64,000 nucleotides of DNA, taken from positions 4,669,001-4,733,000 of the forward strand of contig WPIO01000015.1 in assembly GCA_009760855.2 (NCBI GenBank), written 5' to 3'. Under the pieces are notes generated by a model, which saw only the letters and a program-made list of their open reading frames with translations, ran no database searches and was not told the origin of the DNA. A program made the position numbers and the translations under genes. Source of the stretch: Cristatella mucedo. Taxonomy: Eukaryota > Bryozoa > Phylactolaemata > Cristatellidae. Positions 41,823 through 53,965 of this stretch are shown piece after piece (the first letter of the stretch is position 1; every line of letters begins with the position of its first letter).

Positions 41823-43010
41823 GTGATGAGATTGCTTGCTATTAGAATATGATTATATCAGCATCGCTGTGTCTGCATTGTCGAAGCCTCGATAAGCTAC
41901 CTTCAGAACCAAGCTGGCTGGCTTCGACACACCTGAATCTTGCGGAGAGGGGCGACCTCCCCCTCAGCATATTACCCAAGTGTCGTTTGTTGGCCACATG
42001 CCACATTTGAATTCGAGCTGCTGCTATGGCTTTGGCCGTTCAGCATCTTTTGCTGACTTCTCACTGCTTGCCTGCTGTCAATACGATTCCTTCACAATGT
42101 CTGCTCCACTGGTTCCATTGTAGGATCTGTCCGATAGGCAATGGGTAATAACCAATAGGTAATAGCCGATAGGTAATAACCAATGCATAGGTATCGCCCC
42201 CCCCCCGACACTGCATTCATGCCTGCCGTGCCCTCAATCTGGCAACTGGAAACCATTTCCCCTGCATGGAGTTGGCGGCGGCGGCACTGCACTGCTGCAC
42301 TTGCACTGACCCACTTTGCCAGCTCTCGAGCACATGGCGATATTTCAAGGCCAGACAGAGACTTCAGCCGCCCCAAGCACGAAACCGCTGGATGCAAACG
42401 CTTGCGATCTCCATCTTGTTCGCGATCAATGTGCCTCGACAGCGGTGCATCAACTTTTGTTTACTGTTAGCACTGGTGCGAGCACTTGCAGCTAGCTGCA
42501 ATAGCATGATGCAGTGTTATCCGGTATAATGTGGTTGCACACCTAATTAGGAGCATTTGATGAGGCATGCTCGTGCTGTAGATTCACTCACTGTGCTGCA
42601 TGAATTATTAGCTATGAAGTAACCCCTGATGCCGCCGGCCAGCAGTGCACAAGCAACATTGGGAGGCCAAGGCGTCGTGAGCTGCCACTTGGCCACCGGT
42701 TCACTTCACGTTTGCTGCTTTACATTTGCCTGTTCTTAGCGAACTGATACAGCGAGCCTCTTTACTACTCTCCCTCCCATGCACCATCAGTGGATTGATA
42801 GGGATGGAAATTATTGCCTTCCTCCACACAGCCAGTCATCTAAGGATGTTAGAAAGCCATAGTCAATCGAAAGCAACGAATTTGGTGTCGACGTCAAAGT
42901 AGAAGTGTAGCACCCCTCCCCAAGCCGACCTCACCCCACTCCCACCTTCACCAATTCTTCCTTCAGGCTTTCTCCCTACCGAAAGAGGCCGGAACCCAGG
43001 ATTAAGCCTC
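41823..43010. other. unassigned, with a short tandem patch
   Basis: Near 42128-42196 the phrases ccaataggtaata / ccgataggtaata repeat about four times. No gene is recognised. Confidence 0.35.
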
Positions 43011-43195
43011 GAAGTGCTTATGAGTGCTGACACTGTGCATGCTGCCACTAATCACACTTGCATGCTGACCTTGTGCATGTCACCCCTAACCTTGTTATTC
43101 ATGTTGTTTATCAAGCATGATATTACTCACCATTCAATCCCGTGTTTCCTTTGCAGCAAATGCAAAGCACCTAGAAAGAGATTGAGTTCTCTGCC
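43011..43195 (+). mobile_element. LINE A tail, truncated before ATT run
   Basis: Gtgcttatgagtgctgacac through aagcacctagaaagagattg and agttctctg, then it stops. Confidence 0.82.
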
Positions 43196-43455
43196 TCTAC
43201 AGAGTGTGCAAAGAGACCGGGATCCCCCGGATGGAATGTTGAGTTATCCTTGGTGGATGCAGCCACTCTGCCAGCTGCGACTAGCATTTCAACCAATGAT
43301 AACTATGAAAGCAATGTATACAGCATTGTAGCCTAACTGAACTTGATCTCTGTTTAAGCACTCTAAAACTCATCCAAGGAAAGCAATAGCAGATAATAAA
43401 TGAAAACCATGATATCCTCCTGTTAGGCGAGCATGTAAAAGTATTCGATTATTAT

Positions 43456-44552
<1,097 letters not shown>

Positions 44553-44606
44553 TAATAGAGATTAGGTTCTCTTTGGGCGCTATACAAATTAATTATATTA
44601 TTACTT
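44553..44606 (+). mobile_element. SINE A 3' end fragment
   Basis: Atagagattaggttctcttt, gggcgctatacaaattaatt and atattattac follow directly after the LINE A tail. Confidence 0.7.
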
Positions 44607-45584
44607 TATCTGCACTCTTTCAGATCTTGTTAAACAGATGAATAGATTGACCTTGCTGACACGGTCAGTGCAGGTGTGCATAATCATGCTCATAAGGCCT
44701 TTGTTTGTGCACAGATGATGCACCCTCTCCATTGATAAGGCAGCCAGCCCACTCTTGCTGACTGCACGGTATGTACAGCTCATGCTACACTTGCTTACTC
44801 AGTCTGTTAGAGCCAGTCACGAAAAACGTTGGCATCAGATGCCGTGACCTTCAGTGCTGGAGAAAGTTACCAGGTCCGTCTTTGTTCTGCTTAGGAGCAC
44901 AAGTGCATGTTAGGGGTGACTCACCCACAGACAGCTTGCTGCTGCTGCAGCAGCAGGGGCAGCAGGCAATCATTCATCTCGAGTCGATCTCTGCACACAT
45001 TTGGCCGTTTCAAGTTCATTCAAGTTTTTCTCGTGGCCCCAGATAGGGGCCGGGGTGCCTCGATTTTCCTAGCCTTCACCTTCAGACCTGGCTAGCTCTC
45101 GGACGAGATGCCTAAGGTTTTCAAGGCAAGATCACCTGAAGCCCCCGATCAGCCTCGTCCTCGCCAGCAAAGGGCAGCCAACTTTGAATGTACGAGCTGG
45201 CTACTACCAAGTCAAATGTTGTTGCTGTAGAATAGGCGAGCGTGGGAGGGGATTATCAGAACTCCAGGTGGCTGGACTTACTACCCATACTGCTGAACAA
45301 TGTGCCTATCGGTGTACTTTCGATTTGCCCAAACTTGCACGCAATTGCATAATGTGTAACATTGCTAGCGATCGTTGGCTTGTTGCTGGGTATCGAGGAA
45401 CTCTAAGCTAAGGAGTCGGCAGCAGACGGCATGCATAAAAAGGCAGACAATTCCAGCCCGAGATTGCGTGTGCAGATTGCCCGGCGAACGGTGAAGTTGA
45501 CCGACTTACGGCTGATGAACGGGATATAGAGCCTTTGGCTGCCAAATCAGAAGCAGGAGGAGTAGTTGAATAAACATGGTTGCA
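44607..45584. other. unassigned
   Basis: No gene is recognised. Confidence 0.35.
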
Positions 45585-45725
45585 AACGTTCTCAGATTGA
45601 ATGACGATAAAAAACAAGCTATAGTTATGGACAAGCCTAGATTTAATCTGACACTCACTGTCGACGGTCATCTCGACATACCCTGACTGTAATGACATTT
45701 AAAAGAAGCTAACAACTCGCCTGTT
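45585..45725 (+). mobile_element. LINE A fragments
   Basis: Ctcagattgaatgacgataa (LNDDK-like) and gtaatgacatttaaaagaag (TFKR-like) are two short LINE A segments joined with the middle lost. Confidence 0.55.
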
Positions 45726-46786
45726 TCGATTGCTAAACTGGGCATGCTATACTTATTAGTTCACGCCATTACTCTTCGAAATATGTGACGTCCTTTGAAA
45801 AGCAGCTAGATCTCCTGAGATGTACTAAACTAGCTAGGTCTACTAAGTGCAAGCTTGAGAAAGCAGACAAAAGATTGGGACTGATGCCCATCGACAGGCA
45901 TAAAAAGCTACTTTAAATCGTATCAATCTATTCTAGCAAAGGCTAAGTCAATGGCTTCTACAAAAAATTGTCTAATCACAGAGGTGGAATTCGAAAATGC
46001 TGATGTCACCATCCGCCATCTCATTAATCTCTCCCAGGTTAGCTCTCTACCTAGTGGTCCTTGTGGTGATCTAGCTAATCAGTTCTCTAGCTTCATGTCA
46101 GCAAGATGGAAACAATCAGAGTCCACCCCGGGGGGGGGGGGGTAATAGCATCCTCGTTGGACTTCTGTTCCTCAGTAACATTCTCACAGGACTCCTCTTC
46201 CTCAATTCCTTGCAGCGACTAACAGTAGGCATTCAAGCCTGTCACGAGTGATCTCAGCATGAAATTCATCAACCTGCCAAAGAAACTACTAGCTCTCTAG
46301 ACCCTACTCTCACACCCCACTTGTGCGACGCATAGGTCTGCAGTTACCAGGATTAACTAACATAATTAATATGCCCTTATCTTCAGGTCTTTTCCCTGCA
46401 CCTTTCAAAATGGCTGCTGTCAGGCTGCTAATTAAGAAACCAACACTAGACCAATAGTGCTTGAGCAACTCCTGCCTCATCTAGCTACTGCCATTCCTAT
46501 CAAAGACACTGGAACGAGTTGTGGCAGACCAGCTAAAAATATCCGAACTAGCAAGCAAGTTCCAGTCTAGTTTTAGAGCTAATCACTCAACTGAGTCAGC
46601 ACTACTTCCCGTGTACACCGACCTTTTCAGGAATGCAGACTCGGATAAAGTCTCTCTGCTTGTTTTGCTTGATTTGTTGGCAGCGTTTGACACCATTGAC
46701 CACCAAGTTCTTCTCGAATGCCTTCATCTCACCTTTGCATCACAGTCCCATACCGAAATTGTTCAGGTCCTCTCTCAAAAAATATA

Positions 46787-46928
46787 AATATAACTAACTT
46801 GTATAGCACCCTGAGAGAAATTACTCACTATTCAGGCGCTTTCCATATGCCACCGAACTTGAGCCCACAACGTCGGCCAGTCCTTAATCGGGGCGAGCAC
46901 CTTAACCGCAACGCAAGGCAACCGCAAG
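46787..46928 (-). mobile_element. SINE A inserted in LINE A
   Basis: Ttgtatagcaccctgagaga, attactcactattcaggcgc, then B box complement and ggcgagcaccttaaccgcaa. It splits the RT domain after SHTEIVQVL. Confidence 0.82.
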
Positions 46929-47595
46929 GCACTATCTCAGGGGGAGACTACAGAGTAATGGTGTCAATGAGCAACAATCATCCGAGAAACCACTAAAGTA
47001 CGGTGTACCCAAGGTTTTTTCTTGGTCCGCTTCTATGTGCGATTTATTTATTTATATTATGCTCTCCCTCACCGATGTGAGTGCGAAATACAATCTAGGC
47101 TTCAATTCTATGCAGATGACACACAGCTGTACATGTGCTTTGACCCCCTCAGAGCCTTTAAGCACGCCAAAACCTTTAAACTCTCTTGCTGCACGTATTG
47201 TTGACATTTGCACTTGTAAGGCAGAACAATTTCCCAATTTGCACGGCGATAAACCAAGTTACCAGTCAATGACAAGCCCAGTGTGGCTCAGAAATTGGAA
47301 AGCTTAACGCTCAAAATCGGCTCTGCCATCATATCTCTGGTAGGATCTGCATGAAATCGTGCTGTCCTGTTCCTTCTCTGACCTTTCGCTAGATGACCAC
47401 ATCAGCTCCACTGTCAAGTCTGCCTACTTTCACCTAAGTAACGTTGCTAGAATTCGGGCCTGCTTAAACAGGAATACCACATCCAAGCTGCTTTATGCAT
47501 TTGTGACAGCTGTCTCAACTTCTTGCAGGTCTACCGGCCTATGTATTAAGGCACTTACAGTTGGTGCAAACTTATACAGCGAGGCTTAAATAATT

Positions 47596-47812
47596 ATAAA
47601 TGAATAATTAATTTGCATAGCGCCCCCTAAGGGAACTTAATCTCTATTCGCACTAATCTAAGAGATCTAAACTAATCTAAGCTAATAGAGATTAAGAGCT
47701 AATTCGCACATTATCTAAGGGCACTTCACATACACCCCGAGCTCGAGCCCACGACCAAGGTCAAGGTCAGACCTTGTTCGGGGCGAGCACCTTAACTATT
47801 GGGCCTGTTTGA
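47596..47812 (-). mobile_element. SINE A inserted in LINE A, with an internal duplication
   Basis: Catagcgccccctaagggaa, cttaatctctattcgcacta, a duplicated phrase around taagctaatagagattaaga, then cgagctcgagcccacgacca and gagcaccttaactattgggc. Confidence 0.82.
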
Positions 47813-48170
47813 AGTGAGTGTCGCAGTTGTCACATGGCACCACTTCTCTCTGACCTGCACTGGCTCCCAATAAAGCAGAGTATTGACTTCAAGGTTTTGT
47901 CACTCCCTTTTAGGTTAATTCTCTTGCTCCAACCTACCTATCATAACTGCTTACCAATCAGAGCAGGCATTGCACTACATGCTTTTCTGACTCAAATCGT
48001 TTTGCTATACTCCGAACCGACCTCAAATCCTGTGTAGACCGCACTTTTAGTTTTCATGCTCCCAAAACCTGGAGTTCACTCCAGACTGACGCCGCGACGT
48101 CGCCCATGACGAGACTACATTTAAAAAGAAGCTAAAAATCCACCTGTTCCGTACAGCATTTCTATATTGG

Positions 48171-48944
48171 TGCACAAAGATGCTATGACCGTAAGATTGT
48201 CGTCTGTAGTAACCTGTGCAGCCTCAGTCGGTCGATGCCATCAAGTTACGGGAAATTTACGCTACTCCGTACTTTCGTACCGTTATTTTTAGCCGACGCT
48301 ACTCTAATGCGGCGGCGTAAGGTAGCGCGAAACGCCGCTCAAAGGCAGCACTGCTTGTAGAACTGGTCGGCAGCTCGACGGCAGCTCGGCGCGACAAAGA
48401 GTTCCGGTTCAGCATGTATATTCCGTCGCCGAACCGCACTGGCCAGCAGGTGTCTCGCGACGGCTGGCGATGCGAAAAGTCTTGTATCGTATACTGGCTT
48501 TCGGGAAATTCCACGCAGATTTTGGTCCACAGCCAATGATGCTCTACGGTCGTGTTCGGCTTTTTAGCTGATCGCAAGTGGAATTTGGCTCTTACGCAGC
48601 AGCAGCAGATGGGTGTTTTCGATTCATTGAGCATTAAGGTGCCACATGGCGTGAACGAAGCTGACCCTGTCCAAGCAACGCCCAAGACGATAGCTTGTGG
48701 GCGGGGGTTGCACAGTAGTACAGCAACTTTATTAAAAAAAAAACGTCGTGGCTAAAATCATAATCAGTGCAGTGAAAGCACCCGTCTGAAAGCGTATCGG
48801 CCGCCGAGTTTCCGGCCGATTTTTGGCAAGCAGAAGAAACAAAATGGCATGCTTCTGGAATTCGCACCAACGGAGCAATCTTCGAGATAAATGCGACGTT
48901 CAGTGCTATTCTTAAAGGGTTTGATGCCACGCCGAGTTCGCGCT
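48171..48944. other. unassigned; one unrecognised 128-codon frame on the minus strand
   Basis: Minus strand 48685-48299 is open and not low-complexity (VEFPESQYTIQDFSHRQPSR in part). No family is recognised and no supporting signals are seen. Confidence 0.25.
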
Positions 48945-49096
48945 AAACGCTGACGCGACTATCGGCCGAATTACTGTCATCGCTAGGGATTATTAGTAGC
49001 TCCTGAGTTATGACTGTAGAGAGCCAGATGTGTCATAATCTGCAGCTTAAAAATGGAAGGGCGTCTGAAGTGACGGTTGGTCCATTTTCCCACTGC
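48945..49096 (+). repeat. dispersed ~150-bp repeat, copy 1
   Basis: Shared phrases with 50330-50488: agctcctgagttatgactgt, agagccagatgtgt, aatctgcagcttaaaa, agggcgtct and tccattttcccactgcc. Confidence 0.65.
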
Positions 49097-49186
49097 CTCA
49101 CAGCTGCAAAGAGCGGAGCCGAATGCGGAGCCGAATGAAACGAAAGCTCTCGTCGGACCTGTTGTTGTTGAGCTGGGTATTCTTTC

Positions 49187-49566
49187 TAGAACTCAATCTC
49201 TTTCTAGGCGCTTTACATTTGCTACAGAGGAAACACGATCGAGTGGTGAGTAGTATCATGCTTAATAAACAACAATAATAATAGTAATAATAATAATGCA
49301 CTTGAGAAAGCGCCCTCAGAGAACTATATCTCTCTCTAGGCGCTTAATAAACAACACGAATAACATGGTTAGAGGTGACATGCACAGGGTCAGCATGCAA
49401 GTTTGGTTAGTGGCAGCATGCACAGTGTCAGCATGCATAAGCACATAAAGGACAAATCGCAGGAACCCACTAAATAGAAATAAATAAAAGCGTTAAAAGG
49501 ATAAATAGAAGCGTTTTTAGTTTCTTTTTATATGTGGACAAGTCAGGAGATGACGTGACGCGAGTC
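49187..49566 (-). mobile_element. LINE A tails, two overlapping copies, minus strand
   Basis: A first tail fragment (49187-49270) is followed by an (ATT)n tail, hairpin and longer UTR of a second copy (49271-49566) that includes ggttagaggtgacatgcaca and ggttagtggcagcatgcaca. Confidence 0.82.
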
Positions 49567-49573
49567 GCGAGTG

Positions 49574-49672
49574 AGTTAATAATAATACGCTTGATATAGC
49601 GCCTTCAGAGAACTCAATCTTTTTCTAGGCACTTTACATTTGCTGCAAAGGAAGCATGATTGAGTTTTAGCT
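49574..49672 (-). mobile_element. LINE A tail, minus strand
   Basis: Taataatacgcttgatatag, cgccttcagagaactcaatc, tttgctgcaaaggaagcatg. Confidence 0.82.
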
Positions 49673-50329
49673 TGGGACGAGCAGCAGCTGCTGCAGCTGC
49701 AGCAGCTGCTGCTGCAAGCACCCTAACAATTGCTTTCTGAAGTAGGATTATTGCAGATAATTGCGAATTTCTTCTTGGTTCTCCAAACCATTTGCATTAA
49801 AACTGCCGCCGAGCTAGTCTAATTACTTAAACTGTATCGATGAGCTTCGTGCCTGAACCACTCCTGGCAGACAAGGCTCGCTTAGTGAGTCGATGCCATA
49901 TTGGATTACGATAGGTGGCAATCTCGCGTGCAGCGTCGAGTAGAGTTTAGCTCTCCCTTGTAACGCGTGAATTAATCATGTTGGTCAACGCGGAAAATGA
50001 TTTTTAGATGCATGAAACAGAAGCTGAAGCTAAATGTGTTTGCCTGTCTGCAGCCAAGCGAAGTTCCAAAAGTCGGAGCGACCGGAGACTCAGACGATCT
50101 CTCGAAGCTTCAAGAAGCTTTGAAACTTGATTTCTAGGACGGTTGCGATTAAGGTGACGATCAAGGGAAGACTACTAGAAAAATTGCTGTGAAGACGATG
50201 TCTGAAAGTCCATTTTAGAAGTTAGTGTTAAATCATGGTGATTTATCGAAGCCAAAAGTTGACACATACCGTAGACATCGTCAGGCTGCTCATGTCAACC
50301 CAGCCGAGGGCGGCCGTAAGCTGTAGTGG
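49673..50329. other. unassigned
   Basis: A short CAG/CTG palindromic patch lies at 49680-49715. No gene is recognised. Confidence 0.35.
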
Positions 50330-50488
50330 CAGCGAAACGCTGGTTCGCTAATCGGCTGGATGACGGGAGCGCTGGAGATTACTAGCGGTTCCTGAGTTAT
50401 GATTATAAAGAGCCGGCTGTGTTGTAATAATCTACGGCTAAGATCATATTAAAGGGCATCTGGTGGTTCGTCAATTCTCCTGCTGCCG
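50330..50488 (+). repeat. dispersed ~150-bp repeat, copy 2
   Basis: Same orientation as the copy at 48945: gcggttcctgagttatgatt, agagccggctgtgt, aatctacggctaagatcat, agggcatct and caattctcctgctgcc. Confidence 0.65.
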
Positions 50489-50500
50489 CCTATCTGAAAA

Positions 50501-50501
50501 G

Positions 50502-50554
<53 letters not shown>

Positions 50555-50690
50555 TCTCTCTGTCTCTCTCTGTCTCTCTCTGTCTCTCTGTCTGTCTATC
50601 TGTCTATGTCTCTCGCTCTCTGTCTCTCTCTATCTCTGTCTCTCTTTGTGTCTCTCTTTGTGTCTCTCAGCCTCTCTCTCTCTCTCACGC
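50501..50690 (+). repeat. (CT)n / CTGT-rich block
   Basis: Pure CT for about 50 bp, then CT with regular GT interruptions. Confidence 0.97.
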
Positions 50691-51612
50691 AAAGGAATAC
50701 CGAGCCAAACATTGGACAGCGCCTGGACTTACTATTGAGGAATCGCTGCCGCGCTCTGCCATCGTCTGATTCATGCGCGCCTAGGAGCGGTTTCAGCTTC
50801 GACTCATTTCGCCAAGCGTCAGGCGCAAGTTACTCCAGCATTCGGTTGCGAGAGGTTGCAGAGGCCGCGAGGCCCAGCTTTCTGCGCGAGTTCGCTCGCA
50901 CCGCACTTGGATCTTTGAGCAGCGCGCGTTCGGCAGCGCTTTCTCAGCCCTCTCCCTTCCTCCCTCCCCCAAACACTTGTCGGCGCCGCCCATGGAATAA
51001 AGTGGGCATGAATAAGGATATCTCTGACTATATACTGGGCTAGTGCATAGTGCCGAATGGCTGAGGCGCAGTCCAACGGCGCAGGCCATCGAATCGGGTA
51101 CGAACATGAACGACCAGACGGGCTCGCGTTGGCCGCCTCTGCTGCTGCGGACTAACATCCGGTTTCGCTTGCGAACGTCTCGCGGCAGCGTCTACTCTGG
51201 AGCGACCGGTAGTCGCGAACAGGGACGAATTGCTAGACGAATTGCACGCGGCGCTTTTGCCAAGATCTGCTTCTCTTTCCGCAGACGCCAGACTTCCGAC
51301 CCGCCGGACGACGCCTTCCGAGCGGCGCCCTACGCGGCGTCCGGCTCGACGGCCGGACGCGCCGGATCGCGGCGAACGCTCGAGTTCCGGCCGAGAGGCG
51401 CGCAGCTTGCGAACACCCGCTCGCTGTGCGAGGCGTCTCCATTTTGACGTTCGCGCCTCCGCGGGCAGCGGGGCCTCAGCGTACGCCGCGTCGTCAGGCT
51501 TGGGCTGCCCAGCAGCGGCGGCGGCAGCCAGGTGGCGCTGCTGCCGGCTGCTCGCGCGAGCGCCGGACAGAAGAGAAGCACCGACCTCGACGGTGGCTCT
51601 CGACTCAGTTCG
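50691..51612. other. CpG-rich, unassigned
   Basis: Overlapping Ala/Arg/Ser-rich frames on both strands. No recognisable domain. Confidence 0.4.
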
Positions 51613-51785
51613 TTAATAATAATAATAATAATAATAATTTGATATCGCACCCTCACAGAACGGAATCTTTTTCTAGGCACTTTGCATTTGCTGCAAAGGA
51701 AGCGCGTTCGAATAGTTAGCGGTAGCTTGCTCGATAAACAACAAGAATGACATGGTTACGGGTGACGTGCGCAGGGTGACGTGCG
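51613..51785 (-). mobile_element. LINE A tail, minus strand
   Basis: Eight TAA repeats, cgcaccctcacagaacggaa, tttgctgcaaaggaagcgcg and acatggttacgggtgacgtg. Confidence 0.85.
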
Positions 51786-51986
51786 CATCTGCTGAGTGAC
51801 TCTTCATTTTGTACTCATTTGTAGGACTCTGTCCCGTCACCGCGTGGCTCCTCGGTCAACGATAGGCGAATCTTCAGGTAGAGGTACACAATCCGAGACC
51901 TATATATTTAGCCTATCGATGATGCCTCGCTGAGAATACGCAAAACGCCTGCAGCAAACACGTGCCGCAGATACTGGCGGTACGTC

Positions 51987-51987
<1 letters not shown>

Positions 51988-52018
<31 letters not shown>

Positions 52019-52290
52019 CACTTGATAAAGCGCCCTCAAAGAACTTAACCTTTTTCTAGGCGCTTTACATTTGCTGCAAAGTGAAATGCAATTGAACGGT
52101 GAGTAATATCATGCTTGATAAACAAAACGAATAATATGGTTAGGGTGACATGCACAGGGTCAGCATGCAAGTGTGGTTAGTGGCAGCATGCAAAGTGTCA
52201 GCACGCATAAGCACATGGAGGACGAATCACAGGGACCTATTAAATGCTGTCCTAAATAGGTGTGTTTTTAAGTTCTTTTTAAATCTGAGG
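51988..52290 (-). mobile_element. LINE A 3' end, minus strand
   Basis: Ten TAA repeats, cttgataaagcgccctcaaa, complete UTR and the end of the ORF (complement of cagcatttaatagg). Confidence 0.88.
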
Positions 52291-52352
52291 TGAGAGTAGG
52301 CTAGAGCAGGTAAGAGTGCCCGATTCGCCTCTCACCTGCTTTTAAATAAATA

Positions 52353-52527
52353 AATATTAGCCGATTTAACAGCCTCATTTTATAGCGGCAGAAGAGCTTT
52401 TACGGTTATCGCCGCCGCTTGCAGTTGGCGATAAAGGATCGCTCACCGCAGGATTCGAACCCACGACTTCGGTCGTGAACAGCGAGCACCGTATCTCCAG
52501 TTGTCTGAGCTATCCGCGAGCGGCGAG
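52353..52527 (-). mobile_element. SINE B, full length, minus strand
   Basis: The complement begins gcggatagctcagacaactg, close to a real tRNA 5' half, then gtgggttcgaatcctgcggt (B box), gcaagcggcggcgataaccg and the terminal hairpin agctcttctgccgc ... tgaggctgttaaatcggc. This is the copy closest to its tRNA ancestor. Confidence 0.88.
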
Positions 52528-53526
52528 GGAAGGGTCAAGCGGGCTGCCTAGATCTCCCTGAGATCGCAGACGTATAGCAGAGGTAGCCGTCGCTCGAAGC
52601 GCAGGCGACGCCATTACAAGCGCTCGCTGTGCGGCTTCCAGGTCCGGTCAGAACTAGGCCGCGAACGCAGCGCTCGTAACGGCGCTAGTCTCAGCCGACG
52701 CGCGACGACCACCGGCGACGCCTGAACCCCGTAGTGCGGCTAGCTATGAAGAGCGCTCAAACCTTATCATATCAAGTTCGTATCCATAACTTTGACAAGT
52801 CTGTTTGACAGCAGCTGGCGGTCACGAGCATTTAACGGCGGCCATGACGTACACCGGCGGCTCTTCGGCCTAGAGCTAAAATCAGCTCTAGTGCCAATGC
52901 CGAATCCTGAATCGCAACTGCCAGCCTATCTCAGGGAGCCGGCTTTTCTTATGCGGCCTAAGCAACGAACTCTCAAATAATCGCATAATCGCGAATAATA
53001 ATTATCCGCCATAATCCGGCTGGTTTGGCTGGCGCCGCCATTTCAACGGTGCGCCTCCGGAGCAGATCGGGTTGTGCTGCGCTCGAAGTCACTCCGAATC
53101 GATGCTGATGGGTCTAAGAGACCAGACCGCGGCGTCGCCAAACTCCTGAAGCCTCGAGCGTCGATGCTTCGTTCTTCTGTTCAACCTTCTGCCACTTGTT
53201 CTGCCGCCATACGCTCTGCTCTAACGGATCGAGCGGCCGCTCGCCGCTCTGAGCGCGAGCTCTGCTTCTGCCCTCGACTGAGCGGCGCTTCGGGCGCTGG
53301 CGCTCGTCGCCCGAATTCCAGCCGCCGCCGCCAGCCCGAATTCCAGCCGCCGAGTCGTGCGGTGGTGGCCGCAATCGTGAGGCGACTCGCTGCGCGATCG
53401 AGCGCAATTCGCAAAGTCCATTCAAATGTCTAACAATGTCTAAAAGTCTATTCTGGCCTATTCGAAAGCGCGACGGTCGCGCGAGCGACGCTTCGTCGCC
53501 GCAGGTGACGATCTCTGCGATCTTGG
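52528..53526. other. CpG-rich, unassigned
   Basis: No gene is recognised. Confidence 0.35.
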
Positions 53527-53965
53527 CTCCGATCGCAGAGATCGATCACAGAGATCGATGATCGCAGAGATCGATCACAGAGATCGATGATTGCAGAGAT
53601 CGATCACAGAGATCGATGATCGCAGAGATCGATCACAGAGATCGATGATCGCAGAGATCGATCACAGAGATCGATGATTGCACAGATCGATCACAGAGAT
53701 CGATGATTGCACAGATCGACCAAGAGATCGATGGTCGTAGAGATCGATCACAGAGATCGATGATCGCAGAGATCGATCACAGAGATCGATGATCGCAGAG
53801 ATCGATCACAGAGATCGATGATTGCACAGATCGACCAAGAGATCGATGGTCGTAGAGATCGATCACAGAGATCGATGATCGCAGAGATCGATCACAGAGA
53901 TCGATGATTGCACAGATCGATCACAGAGATCGATGATTGCACAGATCGACCAAGAGATAGCAGAG
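53527..53965. repeat. 29-bp GATC-rich tandem repeat with higher-order structure
   Basis: About fifteen units of the type agagatcgatgatcgcagag atcgatcac. A variant pair (gattgcacagatcgaccaag, gatcgatggtcgtag) recurs at about 53705, 53821 and 53936, i.e. every ~116 bp or four units. Confidence 0.93.

Larger units (their letters stand above)
45760..48170 (+). mobile_element. LINE A, longest copy, interrupted by two antisense SINE A
   Basis: In order on the plus strand: pre-RT region (DLANQFSSFMSAR), RT start (LLPFLSKTLERVVADQ-like), FQSSFRANHSTESALL, LVLLDLLAAFDTIDHQVLLE, then a SINE; next the QGS region, FYADDTQLYM codons at about 47101-47130, DDHISSTVKSAYFHL, then a second SINE; then PLLSDLHWLPIKQSIDFKVL and the ORF end near 48165. 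Many stops and frameshifts. The tail is absent. No endonuclease is recognised upstream. Confidence 0.88.

Noticed and set aside
48299-48685. 128-codon minus-strand frame as a gene
   Set aside because: Composition is not low-complexity, but no family, splice structure or conservation could be recognised.
53527-53965. CRISPR-like repeat-spacer structure in the GATC array
   Set aside because: The apparent spacers are themselves variants of the same 29-bp unit.
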